Positions 9,164 to 18,048 of a stretch of DNA of 64,000 nucleotides are shown here, piece after piece (position 1 is the stretch's first letter; the number at the start of each line of letters is the position of its first letter). A model generated the notes under the pieces. The model saw nothing but the letters and a program-made list of their open reading frames with translations, ran no database searches and was not told where the DNA came from. The stretch is from Candidatus Nitrosymbiomonas proteolyticus (GTDB taxonomy: Bacteria > Armatimonadota > Fimbriimonadia > Fimbriimonadales > Fimbriimonadaceae), in assembly GCA_017347465.1 (NCBI GenBank), contig AP021858.1:434001-498000 (forward strand), given 5' to 3'. The translations under genes and the position numbers were made by a program.

Positions 9164-9610
9164 ATGAAATTCCGACGAGTCGTGATTCTGATTGCCGCGC
9201 TATTCGTTCTCCTGCTTATAGGCTTCGCAACCTGGCGCTTGCTCAAGGCTGAGCATTTCAAAGTCAACTGGCCGAAGGGTTCCGAAGCAGAACGGGTGGC
9301 AGTGCAAAAGGCTCTCCAATCCGTGGGCCTCAGCGATCAGACTCCCCATGAACTGCTCAAGATGGATCGGGATGTTAACGTCGTAGTCTTAAGGCTTTTC
9401 GCTGAACTTGCTGTCGAAGACCGTGGCTGGGAGGGACCGATACAGAGAGGTGACGCTGCGCACTATCGAAGACTCACGGACGGTTTCGTAGAGCGCGCGC
9501 TTGTTAGAAGTGTTGAGGGCCAGACTATTCTGGGCTATAGGCGAGTTCGATCAGAAGATTCTCCGGGAGAGATCGATGGTATCCTCGAAGCAGCACTACG
9601 GGCAATGTGA
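9164..9610 (+). CDS. Small membrane-anchored protein, candidate immunity protein
   Basis: 148 residues beginning MKFRRVVILIAALFVLLL, a single N-terminal membrane anchor or signal anchor (~5-27), followed by a ~120-residue soluble domain with no motif I recognise. Starts 16 bp after the chimeric Rhs-core gene on the same strand. In polymorphic toxin loci the gene directly after the toxin tip usually encodes immunity; that is the only reason for the suggestion. The dispersed repeat begins a few bases after the stop. Confidence 0.6.
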   Translation: MKFRRVVILIAALFVLLLIGFATWRLLKAEHFKVNWPKGSEAERVAVQKALQSVGLSDQTPHELLKMDRDVNVVVLRLFAELAVEDRGWEGPIQRGDAAHYRRLTDGFVERALVRSVEGQTILGYRRVRSEDSPGEIDGILEAALRAM

Positions 9611-9616
9611 TTACGG

Positions 9617-9671
9617 TTTTTCATCCCTCAACCCCCGTGGGGTTGAGGGTCTCGTCCAAGCACCACGGCGC
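9617..9671. repeat. Dispersed palindromic repeat, copy 2
   Basis: Core stem CCCTCAACCCC (9625-9635) / GGGGTTGAGGG (9639-9649), loop CGT, followed by GGTCTCGTCCAAGCACC. The right flank matches copies 5 and 6 for a further ~15-35 bases. A T run precedes the stem on this strand. The stretch 9611-10027 (about 417 bp) carries no convincing gene, only repeat copies 2-4. Confidence 0.85.
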
Positions 9672-9788
9672 GGCCCGACCTCCTCCATCCACAAGCAACC
9701 GTGCCCCGAGCCGTTGAACTCGTACCTGAGCCTACGAGCATCGAGGGTGTCGAGTAGCAACGGACCCCTGGGTCGTTTCGAGTCATTG

Positions 9789-9858
9789 GATTCTCTCATT
9801 CCCAGTTACCCGGTACGGACCCTCAACCCCGCCGGGGTAGAGGGATATCAGCGATAGC
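9789..9858. repeat. Dispersed repeat, copy 3 (70-bp form)
   Basis: About 70 bp similar to copy 4 exactly 180 bp downstream: TTCTCTC, then CCCTCAACCCC (9820-9830) pairing imperfectly with GGGGTAGAGGG (9834-9844), then the shared tail GATATCAGCGA. One mismatch in the stem. Confidence 0.75.
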
Positions 9859-9968
9859 AGCAGGTGCCCAACCCATAGCACAAAACTACTCCCCACTTGT
9901 GCCACCCCAAACTCGTTTTGGGGTGCTGCGGCGGGAGCAGACCCGCCCAATCGCTCGTGGCTCCGCGG

Positions 9969-10038
9969 GGTTCTCTCGTTCGCAGCTCTCCAGAGCAGAC
10001 CCTTAACCCCACGGGATTTGAGGGATATCAGCGAGAGC
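9969..10038. repeat. Dispersed repeat, copy 4 (70-bp form, overlaps GH95 3' end)
   Basis: Same 70-bp layout as copy 3 with a decayed stem (CCCTTAACCCC / GGGATTTGAGGG). Its right end covers the stop codon and last few codons of the fucosidase gene on the minus strand (stop at 10028-10030), so the enzyme's extreme C-terminus is encoded by repeat sequence. Confidence 0.7.
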
Positions 10039-12742
10039 GCGGGGACGGAGGGGTCGACTCGCCCGACAAGCGCAAGGTTTCTCCTGGCTTAAGGCGCTTA
10101 ACTGCAAGAGGTTTTCCCTGGTACTCGACCTTGCATTCTCCGCCTCGAAGACTCAGGATCCGAGCGGATTCGAACCGGCCGTTCGCCCACGCGATTTCGA
10201 CCTCGAACCCTCCGCGCGCTCGGAGGCCGCGGACCAAGCCTTGGGGCCAAGCCGAAGGAAGCGCGGGCAGCAGTTCGATCTTGCCGTCGTGACTTTGGAC
10301 CAGCATCTCGGCGATCCCGGCCGCTCCCCCGAAGTTTCCGTCGATTTGAAACGGGGGGTGGTCGTCGAGCAGATTCGGGAGCGTCGATTTCGAAAGCAGT
10401 TGCCGGAGGTGGTCCTGAGCTTGGCCACCGTCTTTGAGCCTGGCGAAGAAGCTGACGATCCAGGCCCTCGACCAACCCGTGTGGCCGCCCCCGTGGCTGA
10501 GCCGGTCCTCCAGCGTCTTTCGAGCGGCCTCGAAGAGCTGTCGGTTTGCCCGAGTGATCTGCCTCCCCGGATGAAGCCCAAAGAGGTGCGACATGTGACG
10601 ATGGCCGGGTTCAGCTTCCTGATAGGCCTCGCCCCATTCGAGAATTCGCCCATCCGCGCCGATTTCAGGCAGCTTCAGGTTGGCTAGGGCCTTTCGGACT
10701 CGATCGACCAGCGGACCCGAGACGCCAAGGGTCGCGACTGCCTCAAGGTAGTTCTGAAATACGTCCCAAGCGATCATCTGGTCCATCGTCACGCCCATCG
10801 ACAGGTAGAGCGGCTTGCCCTCGACGAGGTAAGTGTTTTCCGGCGAGGTCGTCGGCCCCGATACGAGCCTGCCCGTTTTCGGGTCTTCCACGAGCCAATC
10901 GAGCAGAAACTCGCAATTAGCCTGCAAGAAGGGAAGCGCGTGCTCGCGCAGGAACCAACGGTCGCCGGTAAACCGGTAGTGCTCCATGAAGTGCTGCGAG
11001 TTCCAGGCCGCACCCATCGGCCACATCCCCCATTGCGGATGGCCGTAGAGCGCGGTCCAGAGCCAAGCGTCGGTAACGTGGTAATAGGCGATTCCCCTGC
11101 ACCCAAGCTTGCGCGCTTCTTCGCGTCCGGCGGGCATCAGTCCTTCGTTAAGCCAGAAAAACGGTTCATGAAGCTCGGAGAGATTGGCGACTTCCGCGAG
11201 CCAGTAGTTCATTTGCAGGTTGATGTTGATGTGATAGTCCGAGTTCCAAGGGGCTTCTAGGTGCTCGTTCCAAATGCCCTGTAGGTTGGCGGGCATCGTG
11301 CCTGGGCGCGAGGAGCCGATGAGGAGGTAGCGGCCATACTGGAAGTACAGCGCTTCGAGCGCGGGGTCTTCAGCTCCCTTACGATAGGCCTCGAGCCGGT
11401 CCGGGATCGTTCGCCCGGCCAGCGCCTGCCCCAGGTTCAGGTCGACCCTCCGAAAGAGTCTTCGGTGGTCTTGAACGCTTCGAGATTTGAGTTCCTCCCA
11501 GGTTCGAAGCTCAGCCCGATCGAGGGTCGATGCGTTCTTCACCGAGAGGTTGTCGCCGAGCGGCGCGTGGGGGTTCGATCGGTTGTAGTTCGTGGACGCT
11601 GCGACGAGGACCGTCGCGCTCGTCGCCCCCCGGATCTCAATCCTCTCTTCCGATTGAGTGAGGTGCCCGTCCGCGCGGCAGGAAGCGATCGCATGGAACA
11701 CGACCCCTTGTTTGTCCCCGCCATGTCCTGCCGCTCCGAGGAGTTTCAGCCTACCCTTGCCGGCGGCCATCCCCTTCGCTCCCTCTTGCCTTTGAAGGAC
11801 GAAATCGAAGTCGAGCGCGCCGGGCTTCGAAGCCGTGATTCGAAGGGCGGCCACCTGATCGGGAGCCGAGGCGATGACCTCTCGTGTGTAGGTGACGCCG
11901 TCGACCTCGAACTTTGTCGTCGCGACCGCAGAATCGAGGTCGAGCATTCGGGTGTAGCCCTCGGCAGGCGTTTCGCAAAGCAGCCGGACCCGTTCTGCGA
12001 AGCCCCCCGGCCCCCCGTCGTTGCGTACGAACGCCGCAAGGACGTGCTTTCCGGGGGTCAGCGGCCTGGGGAATCGGAGCCGGTGCGCTTGATTCCACTG
12101 CTTGGTTTCTCCCAATCGCTCGCCGTCGAGGAACAGGATCGAGGCGTCGTCGATCGGGCTGAGTTCGATTGCGTTCCATGAGGAACCTTGCAGCTTCTCG
12201 GGCACGACGAAATCCGTTCGAAACGCCGCCCATGATCGTTCGGGAACTGAAAGGTCGCCCGGCTCCCACCCCGAGTCGTCGAACTCCGGCCGAGCCCAGG
12301 CGGGGTCAGGCGTCGCCGCGACGGGTCCCTTTTTCCAGTTGCCAAGCGCGAGGGGCTCCGCGACCCTTCGGTGCGGGAACTTCATGTCGATCAGGAGGTC
12401 GCCAAGGGGTTGGTAGCTTCGAGGCTCGATGGCGGGCGTCATGGCCTCTTTATGGATGAGGTCTTGCGCCTCGCGGCCCCGACCCTCGAAGAACATCTGG
12501 CGCGCTTGGCGGATAACTTCGCCCGCTCGTTCGGGGGTTACGGGGACCGGCCCCTGAGCCCATAGGGTGTCTTCGTTCAGTTGGATTCGTTCTCGGTCGA
12601 CCCCGCCGAATACCATCGCGCCGAGTCGTCCGTTTCCCACGGGCAGCGCCTCTTCCCACCTTGCTGCCGGTGCGGAGTAGTCGAGGATGAGGGACTGCGA
12701 AGTCGGGAGAGCTACTACCACTGCAAGGACCGCGAGAGTCAT
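10028..12742 (-). CDS. GH95 alpha-L-fucosidase family glycoside hydrolase, secreted
   Basis: 904 residues with an N-terminal signal peptide (MTLAVLAVVVALPTSQS). The N-terminal beta-sandwich carries the family pattern WEEALPVGNGRLGAMVFGG and QLNEDTLW. A jelly-roll-like insert (about residues 130-250; WARPEFDDSGWEPGDL, LFLDGERLGE) interrupts it and resembles carbohydrate-binding modules. The (alpha/alpha)6 catalytic domain holds GIWNEHLEAPWNSDYHINI and NLQMNYW, the region supplying the catalytic Asn/Glu residues in GH95. Family activity is inverting hydrolysis of alpha-1,2-L-fucosides, or alpha-L-galactosides in some members. The start is supported by a TAAGAT box 6 nt upstream. The last codons lie within a dispersed repeat. 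Confidence 0.93.
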   Translation of the reverse strand: MTLAVLAVVVALPTSQSLILDYSAPAARWEEALPVGNGRLGAMVFGGVDRERIQLNEDTLWAQGPVPVTPERAGEVIRQARQMFFEGRGREAQDLIHKEAMTPAIEPRSYQPLGDLLIDMKFPHRRVAEPLALGNWKKGPVAATPDPAWARPEFDDSGWEPGDLSVPERSWAAFRTDFVVPEKLQGSSWNAIELSPIDDASILFLDGERLGETKQWNQAHRLRFPRPLTPGKHVLAAFVRNDGGPGGFAERVRLLCETPAEGYTRMLDLDSAVATTKFEVDGVTYTREVIASAPDQVAALRITASKPGALDFDFVLQRQEGAKGMAAGKGRLKLLGAAGHGGDKQGVVFHAIASCRADGHLTQSEERIEIRGATSATVLVAASTNYNRSNPHAPLGDNLSVKNASTLDRAELRTWEELKSRSVQDHRRLFRRVDLNLGQALAGRTIPDRLEAYRKGAEDPALEALYFQYGRYLLIGSSRPGTMPANLQGIWNEHLEAPWNSDYHININLQMNYWLAEVANLSELHEPFFWLNEGLMPAGREEARKLGCRGIAYYHVTDAWLWTALYGHPQWGMWPMGAAWNSQHFMEHYRFTGDRWFLREHALPFLQANCEFLLDWLVEDPKTGRLVSGPTTSPENTYLVEGKPLYLSMGVTMDQMIAWDVFQNYLEAVATLGVSGPLVDRVRKALANLKLPEIGADGRILEWGEAYQEAEPGHRHMSHLFGLHPGRQITRANRQLFEAARKTLEDRLSHGGGHTGWSRAWIVSFFARLKDGGQAQDHLRQLLSKSTLPNLLDDHPPFQIDGNFGGAAGIAEMLVQSHDGKIELLPALPSAWPQGLVRGLRARGGFEVEIAWANGRFESARILSLRGGECKVEYQGKPLAVKRLKPGETLRLSGESTPPSPRSR

Positions 12743-12748
12743 TGAGGA

Positions 12749-12754
12749 ATCTTA
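12749..12754 (-). promoter_or_regulatory. Leaderless -10 box (TAAGAT)
   Basis: On the minus strand TAAGAT lies 6 nt before the fucosidase ATG (12742), with no ribosome binding site between. Confidence 0.55.
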
Positions 12755-13025
12755 CTCCTTGGCCGAGAGCGAGCGGGGATCGACAAAGCAGCTTCCGTCC
12801 TGTGGGCCGCAGGATCAAGACGTTCATTGGTCCGTAGGCGCCTTCGCACGGTTCTCGGTTGCTTCGGGCGGTGATGGTTGCGGCGATTTGGCGAGGTTTC
12901 CTTCCTTGCACACGTTCGCAGAGCCGGCTTGTTCCTCCTAGCAGTGCCGAGCAGCGGCCCTGCCTTCAGTCGAGACACTATTCTCCACTATGAGAATTTT
13001 CGTGCCAAATTTCGCATGATTGCCT

Positions 13026-13031
13026 TATACT
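13026..13031 (+). promoter_or_regulatory. Leaderless -10 box (TATACT)
   Basis: TATACT lies 7 nt before the ATG at 13039; the -35 region is weak (TGCCAA, 17-nt spacing). Confidence 0.6.
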
Positions 13032-13038
13032 GTTCCTC

Positions 13039-15426
13039 ATGATGCGTTCAGTAAAAGGATGGTTAGCTTGCTTCCTCGTTCTCGCTGCCTGGATCGCGAC
13101 AATGAGTTGCGGCGGGAACGGCACGATCCCCGGAGGAGGAAACGGCGCCCTCTTCACCTTGGGTTCTGGCTCCGGTCGGGTGGTCTTGCCCGCCGGGGTC
13201 GTCCTGGCCCTGGACACCTTGCGCGCAAGCACTCCTTTCGGAACGGCCCCTGTAACCAGCGCAGGCGACTTCACCGTGCCGGTCATCACAGGCGGTCCTA
13301 TGCCGGTGACCGTGTTCTCGGGCGATGATGTCGTGCTTTACGGATATGTGGGCGGCGGGAACACTCTCGTGACCGCTGAGTCGACGGCCGAGTTCCTTGC
13401 GTACCTGGCGCTTGCGGGCTTCTTGACACCTCCCGAGGTTAGCGAGGAGATCCAAAGCCAGCTAAAGGGACATCCCGAATTGGCGGCTGTCGCAGCCAAG
13501 ATCGCCGAACGGATGCAGATCGATCCGCTCGCGGTAGGCAACAACGACAGCGAGATTGCCTCCGCCCTCAACATTGCGGCGGGCAACATTCTGAACGCCC
13601 CCGAAGGCAGGGGCATCTTGATCAACCCGGTCGATGGCGGCTATGGCAACTCGGTCGTCCATGAGGGACTTGAGTCGATTCGAGCCATCAATCAGCGACG
13701 ACGACGAACCTTGGCGTACGTCGATCAGGTTTCTTACACCACCGAAGATAACGTCGAGCACGATGCGCCCCAGGAGATCACCAAGGTGAAGCTTAGCCCG
13801 ACGACAGGAGTGACTTCGGTCGTCGGCGCCTTAGGCGACCTCATTAGTGGCAAAGTAGCCTATGCTCCGGTTATCTCTGACCCCGTGACCGTGCCGGTGC
13901 GCCCGGCGTCGGCCATCAAGACGAAATACAACGTGACCTTCATCGGGATCGGCTTCATTGCTGGGGATATCGTTTCTCTCCCTGAGAGCCGGAAGCAGGA
14001 GTACCGGGAGCTCGCCTTGCGGTCCCTCGCTCTCGATCTCTTCTTGCCGGTCTTGCTCAAGGTAGTGATACCCGCGAACAAGGAGTACTTCGAGCAGTTG
14101 CTGGGATCGGCGGAAGGTCTTGAAGCGGTTACTTGGTTCCTCGAACGGGTGCAGGAAGTGCCGGGAATTGCCGAGGCACTCGAACCCAACGCTCAACCTC
14201 CTTCTCCGAGCCAGATCGTGCTGACGCTCTTGGAGTGGGTTGTGGAGTCAGAGCAGTTCCAAAACGCCTGCATCGATGCGATTCAGTCGATGATGGACAA
14301 GGTCGGACTTAAACTACCGAACGCCGGAGACCTCAAAGTCGGCTTTACGAACATTTCGGGAATGCTCAAGATCATCGACGCAGTTTTGCTTTCGCTCGAT
14401 GCATCCGCTCAGGTCGTCGATATTGTGCGGTCAAAGCAAGCGGAAATCGTCGAAGTAATTACGAACCGCTCGGAGGTTCTTCTCGACCCTCCCTACCAAG
14501 TCGTGGGCTCCGACGCCGAAGCGGAACTGACCGCGCGGGTTCCGGATGCCTCGGGGACGGGAGAACTCCTCAAGTACCACTGGACTTGCACCGGGCAGTA
14601 CGGGCGGCTCAAAGACGGGATCCATGAAGGGAACAACTTCGAGAGTTCGAAGGACAAGGTTGTTTATGCTGCGTGGAGCCCTTACGGCATTGACGTCTCG
14701 GACAAGGTGACCGTGGAAGCGTTCTTGTTCGAGGACAACGAGTGGAAGAGCCTCGGTAAGGCTGAAGCGACGGTCGACGTTCGAGTCGCCCGCATGGCGA
14801 TCTCGCCCGTGCTCGTGGCGATCAAGCCAGGAGAGTCGATGGGATTGGAGGTCTTCGTAACCCCAGCCCTGCCGGAAAACGAGGTATTTGAATACAAGTG
14901 GGTTACCCACGGAACCGCCGGTTCGTTTAACGGTGAGCTCGAAAAGGTTGGACCCAGAGAGGTGACCTACGTCGCGGGGAGTTCCGAAGGTACCGACAAG
15001 GTGACGGTGCAACTGTTCCGCCTGGATCGAGCGAAGCGCATCTTTATCGGGCAGGCGAGCGCGGACGTGAAGGTCGAAACGGACCCGAGCGTCCTCTATG
15101 GGACGATTGAGGTTGCCGGTGGCGTGGAAGGGGGATACGGAGGGTGGTCTTCATGGTGGGAGACCTTCGTCCAATTCCCGGACGTCCCGGGCGCGACAAG
15201 CTACCGAGCCCAAGGCTTCGACGCATACTGGTGGGGTCCGGTCGATATCACTGGCCCACCGTTCAGTGCCTTCCAGCCCGCTTCAGGACACCACGGGTTC
15301 TCCCTTACTGGGGGAAGCGGCTGGGGCTTCGGTGAACCTCCGACTCTGCAAGAGGTCCTCGACGACGCACGAAATATTTCACTGTGGCGGTTCCCCGGGG
15401 CGTGGCCTGTCACAGTGACCAAATAG
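13039..15426 (+). CDS. Large secreted lipoprotein with C-terminal Ig-like repeats, function unknown
   Basis: 795 residues. The N-terminus is a lipoprotein signal (hydrophobic stretch ending IATMSC, lipobox Cys near residue 24) followed by a Gly-rich linker. Residues ~35-110 resemble a carboxypeptidase-regulatory or surface-lipoprotein beta domain (GDFTVPVITGGPMPVTVFSGDDVVLYGYV is in this region). The middle third is helical. Residues ~480-690 contain two similar beta-sandwich units, each with a KYHWTCTG / EYKWVTHG strand and ending in DKVTVxxF, as in Ig/PKD-like repeats. The C-terminus is Trp/Gly-rich. No catalytic motif seen. Alternative ATG at 13042. Probably anchored at the outer surface; the function is not recognised. 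Confidence 0.8.
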   Translation: MMRSVKGWLACFLVLAAWIATMSCGGNGTIPGGGNGALFTLGSGSGRVVLPAGVVLALDTLRASTPFGTAPVTSAGDFTVPVITGGPMPVTVFSGDDVVLYGYVGGGNTLVTAESTAEFLAYLALAGFLTPPEVSEEIQSQLKGHPELAAVAAKIAERMQIDPLAVGNNDSEIASALNIAAGNILNAPEGRGILINPVDGGYGNSVVHEGLESIRAINQRRRRTLAYVDQVSYTTEDNVEHDAPQEITKVKLSPTTGVTSVVGALGDLISGKVAYAPVISDPVTVPVRPASAIKTKYNVTFIGIGFIAGDIVSLPESRKQEYRELALRSLALDLFLPVLLKVVIPANKEYFEQLLGSAEGLEAVTWFLERVQEVPGIAEALEPNAQPPSPSQIVLTLLEWVVESEQFQNACIDAIQSMMDKVGLKLPNAGDLKVGFTNISGMLKIIDAVLLSLDASAQVVDIVRSKQAEIVEVITNRSEVLLDPPYQVVGSDAEAELTARVPDASGTGELLKYHWTCTGQYGRLKDGIHEGNNFESSKDKVVYAAWSPYGIDVSDKVTVEAFLFEDNEWKSLGKAEATVDVRVARMAISPVLVAIKPGESMGLEVFVTPALPENEVFEYKWVTHGTAGSFNGELEKVGPREVTYVAGSSEGTDKVTVQLFRLDRAKRIFIGQASADVKVETDPSVLYGTIEVAGGVEGGYGGWSSWWETFVQFPDVPGATSYRAQGFDAYWWGPVDITGPPFSAFQPASGHHGFSLTGGSGWGFGEPPTLQEVLDDARNISLWRFPGAWPVTVTK

Positions 15427-15516
15427 GGGTCGGCCCGCAAGTCCTTCTGTGACCCGAACGGGAAACTTTCTACGCTGAGCCTGCATTGGACTCAGGTGTG
15501 GAGAGAGTTTCCGCTG

Positions 15517-15888
15517 ATGGTTAAGATCGTCATCTCGATGCTTGCCGCTTCTTCGGTCGCGTGCGCGGTGTTCTCGGCCCCAAGTCAGTCACAATCTCAC
15601 TCTCCCATGAGCCAAGTCGCAACCCCCGATGGCAGGAAGTCGCTCGTCGTCGCGGGAGGCTGCTTCTGGTGCCTCGAAGTGCTGTTCGAGGAACTCAAGG
15701 GCGTGCAGTTCGTCGAGAGTTGCTACGTCGGCGGGAGCCGGGCGGGGGTTACCTACCAAGAAGTGTGTTCGGGCACGACCGGTCATGCCGAGGCGATTCG
15801 GGTCTCAAGTCGGGGTCAATTGGGCTTACGAACCTCGCCTCCGTTACAGGGTCCGCCCCCCTGCACCTTCTCAGGAGGGATCCACTGA
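15517..15888 (+). pseudogene. Truncated msrA copy (5' part only)
   Basis: The first ~98 codons are almost identical to the complete msrA at 18668: from about 15534 to 15811 only two base differences are visible from 18685 to 18962. The copy includes the catalytic GCFWC motif, then diverges abruptly after GHAEAIRV and runs ~25 unrelated codons to a stop. It lacks the second half of the enzyme, including the EEYHQDYY region, so it should be inactive. The ATG start and ~24 bp after it differ at four positions from the other copy, and the upstream DNA is only weakly similar. It and the intact copy bracket a four-gene minus-strand operon. Confidence 0.85.
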
Positions 15889-16905
15889 TGTACGACTTCG
15901 CCAAGAACGACTAGTCTTGACGACGAGACCCGCGACCAGAAGTAGGAGTCCAATAGTGTAGAGTATGGCATCGGTTTTCGATTCGGGAAGGACTTGCGCA
16001 CCGTTTCTGAGGTCCCGCAACTCGTCCAAGGACGGCAACGAGCCTGTCCACCTGTAGCTTATTGGCTTGTCCGGCTCTAGTCGGTAATCGGCCACCGAGT
16101 CGCCGGCGTCAAAGAGGCTCGGAATCGATGGTAGCGCATCGACCCTTCGCTCATCCAGCGCGTACGTCTCCGAGTACAGCATCCTGCCCGACCGGTTGAC
16201 TCGTTGGATAACTACTTGATTGCCGAGGCGCTCGTACAAATTGAATAGAATTCGGTCCCCGCTTGCCGTGACGAAGGACGATCGACCGCTGACAACGCCG
16301 CGATCCCTTTCCACGTCAATCGCTAATTCCTCTAAGTGCCCTTGGCGTGCGTACTGGAAAACCTCACCTTTCTCGTCTGACCGAACAGACCGCGCACCGG
16401 TAGGAAGAGCTCCTAACAGGAACAGCCGTTCTCCCGCAGACTGAAGACGAGTAAGGACATTGCCAGACCGGACTTCGACGATCCGGCTCGCTTCGAATGC
16501 AAATACTGAGATGCCGTCCCTATAGAGCTGAACGTAACTTGACGTACTTGGAGGTTGACCAAGGATAGCGCCGAAGGAGGTTACGCAAACACCCTCGTCG
16601 GTGTAGCAGATCTTCACGATCCCTTTACGCGTGTAGCCGCCGTGCTCCTCGCGGAGCGCACTCTCTACGTTCTTACGGTCCTGCAGGACGACGGACTCAT
16701 CAGTACCAGCCATTCTCCGCTCCCACACGTAAGCATCGACTGCCGCCGTAAGGTCAGATTTTGGAGAGGGAAGCTTCTCCAATGTCGAGCGGAAGACAAA
16801 GGTATCTGCCGCTACGAGACAGGGCCCGATCAATAGGAGGAGCGGTACTGAGGTCGAACGAACACTTCGTAGGGCGAGAAGGGGCGCATAACTCAATACA
16901 GACAT
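15871..16905 (-). CDS. Membrane-bound secreted protein of unknown function, last gene of operon A
   Basis: 344 residues: an N-terminal signal anchor (~18-34), a ~270-residue extracytoplasmic domain rich in beta strands, and a C-terminal membrane helix (ILYTIGLLLLVAGLVV, ~310-328) with a short basic tail. No enzyme motif recognised. Its start overlaps the end of the Cys-rich peptide gene by 13 bp, so the two are translated together. Its 3' end slightly overlaps the end of the truncated msrA on the other strand. Base composition looks more A+T-rich than in the flanking housekeeping genes, suggesting transfer. Confidence 0.7.
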   Translation of the reverse strand: MSVLSYAPLLALRSVRSTSVPLLLLIGPCLVAADTFVFRSTLEKLPSPKSDLTAAVDAYVWERRMAGTDESVVLQDRKNVESALREEHGGYTRKGIVKICYTDEGVCVTSFGAILGQPPSTSSYVQLYRDGISVFAFEASRIVEVRSGNVLTRLQSAGERLFLLGALPTGARSVRSDEKGEVFQYARQGHLEELAIDVERDRGVVSGRSSFVTASGDRILFNLYERLGNQVVIQRVNRSGRMLYSETYALDERRVDALPSIPSLFDAGDSVADYRLEPDKPISYRWTGSLPSLDELRDLRNGAQVLPESKTDAILYTIGLLLLVAGLVVKTSRSWRSRTSVDPS

Positions 16906-17291
16906 ATGTCGCCTGTCAATGGGATCGCTGAATAGTTTACAAGATTACCTAAGTTACATTCACATAGTGCAGTTGGGTTATTATCGTCGCAAGAATAATA
17001 ATCCCGACGTCCCAAGATCGGCGTCCCTTCCCTCTTGGAGCATCCTGAGGTCAGATTGAACTGACAATAGGCCATATCCCACCGATCAATGTAACAGTTT
17101 CCGACACATTCAAGGCCGCTCTGAACACAATCCAAATGTCTCTGCTCATGCTGCTCGTATGTGCAAACCGCTGAGGGGGTATATGTGTCCCTAGGTTTGG
17201 CCCAGGAAGTTTGCACCAGGGTTGTAACGATACCCACTAGTATAGATGCGAGGGCCAAGTGGGAGAGAATGGAACGAACGTGGTTTGTCAT
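16893..17291 (-). CDS. Cys-rich secreted peptide (locus A)
   Basis: 132 residues. The ATG at 17291 is preceded by AAGGAGG with good spacing; longer upstream starts lack this. Residues ~1-32 are a signal peptide (hydrophobic LALASILVGIVTTLV, cleavage near SWA-KP). The mature ~100 residues contain 10 Cys, including NCYIDRWDMAYC, YYSCDD and a CEC pair, implying several disulfides. No homologue family recognised. It sits 10 bp after the pseudopilin gene in a four-gene operon. It may be an exported structural or antimicrobial peptide, or a pilus-associated minor protein; this is inference. Confidence 0.75.
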   Translation of the reverse strand: MTNHVRSILSHLALASILVGIVTTLVQTSWAKPRDTYTPSAVCTYEQHEQRHLDCVQSGLECVGNCYIDRWDMAYCQFNLTSGCSKREGTPILGRRDYYSCDDNNPTALCECNLGNLVNYSAIPLTGDICLY

Positions 17292-17301
17292 AAGATCCTC
17301 C

Positions 17302-18048
17302 TTACAGTTGAGGTATAAAGCGGAAACCTTCCGACGGGCCCCACCAAAGCTGATTAGGTACAACTCGACAGATGGGACCTGTGCGTGGAATGCGAAACTT
17401 GGAATAGTGCGTCGTTATTGCTCTGCCGTCACTCATGGCATAAATCCCCAAGCCTTGATGACGCTGCGCTCCCCAATCGCCGATGGGAGACGTAGGCGTA
17501 ACGCCTGACCAAGGCGCCGACCCGCGCAAGTAATGCACGTAGTCGGGGGCCGCTAGTGTGTGGTAGCAAGTCGCAAACTTTGGATCGGACGTTCGCACGC
17601 AGGAGGCGTCTGCTACGAGCACGACACTGGCGGTACCTTCTACTTCGGCTTCGTAGCCGAGACATACGTTGGGAGCGTATCCGGAGAACGCACCATCTGG
17701 CGAGCGAGGATCAAAGGGCCCCGAAGCCAACTGCGGGCACCTGAGTGATGGAATCACGACTTTTGAATCCGAAGGCATTTCTCGGCCTGATGGCTCAGAC
17801 CTACCCAAGCCGGTCGCCGCTAGCCAGTGGTACGAGTCACCATGCCCCGCGCTCGTATTGAATCGACCATCGTACTCGTTGACGTAAAGCAATTGAGCCT
17901 TTGCGACTTGGCTGACATTAGAAAGGCAAGAGGCTCCTTTTGCGGACTCCCGCCCGCGAGCGATGACCGGCAAGACGATTGCCGAGACGACAGCAACGAT
18001 CGCTACCACTACTAGCGCTTCAATCAAGGTAAAGGCGCGGAGAATCAT
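17302..18048 (-). CDS. Type IV pseudopilin (DUF1559-like prepilin)
   Basis: 248 residues. The ATG at 18048 follows AGGAGG and overlaps the previous stop (ATGA). The N-terminus MILRAFTLIEALVVVAIVAVVSAIVLP is a class III prepilin signal with the Glu-5 equivalent and hydrophobic helix, although the usual Gly before Phe is replaced by Ala. Residues ~40-60 carry CLSNVSQVAKAQLLYVNEYD, typical of the DUF1559-type pseudopilins abundant in Planctomycetes and Armatimonadota, and MSDGRAITTHYSKF near the end matches the family's C-terminal DG motif. It would be processed by a prepilin peptidase and could assemble through the PilMNOPQ machinery encoded nearby. Confidence 0.85.
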   Translation of the reverse strand: MILRAFTLIEALVVVAIVAVVSAIVLPVIARGRESAKGASCLSNVSQVAKAQLLYVNEYDGRFNTSAGHGDSYHWLAATGLGRSEPSGREMPSDSKVVIPSLRCPQLASGPFDPRSPDGAFSGYAPNVCLGYEAEVEGTASVVLVADASCVRTSDPKFATCYHTLAAPDYVHYLRGSAPWSGVTPTSPIGDWGAQRHQGLGIYAMSDGRAITTHYSKFRIPRTGPICRVVPNQLWWGPSEGFRFIPQL

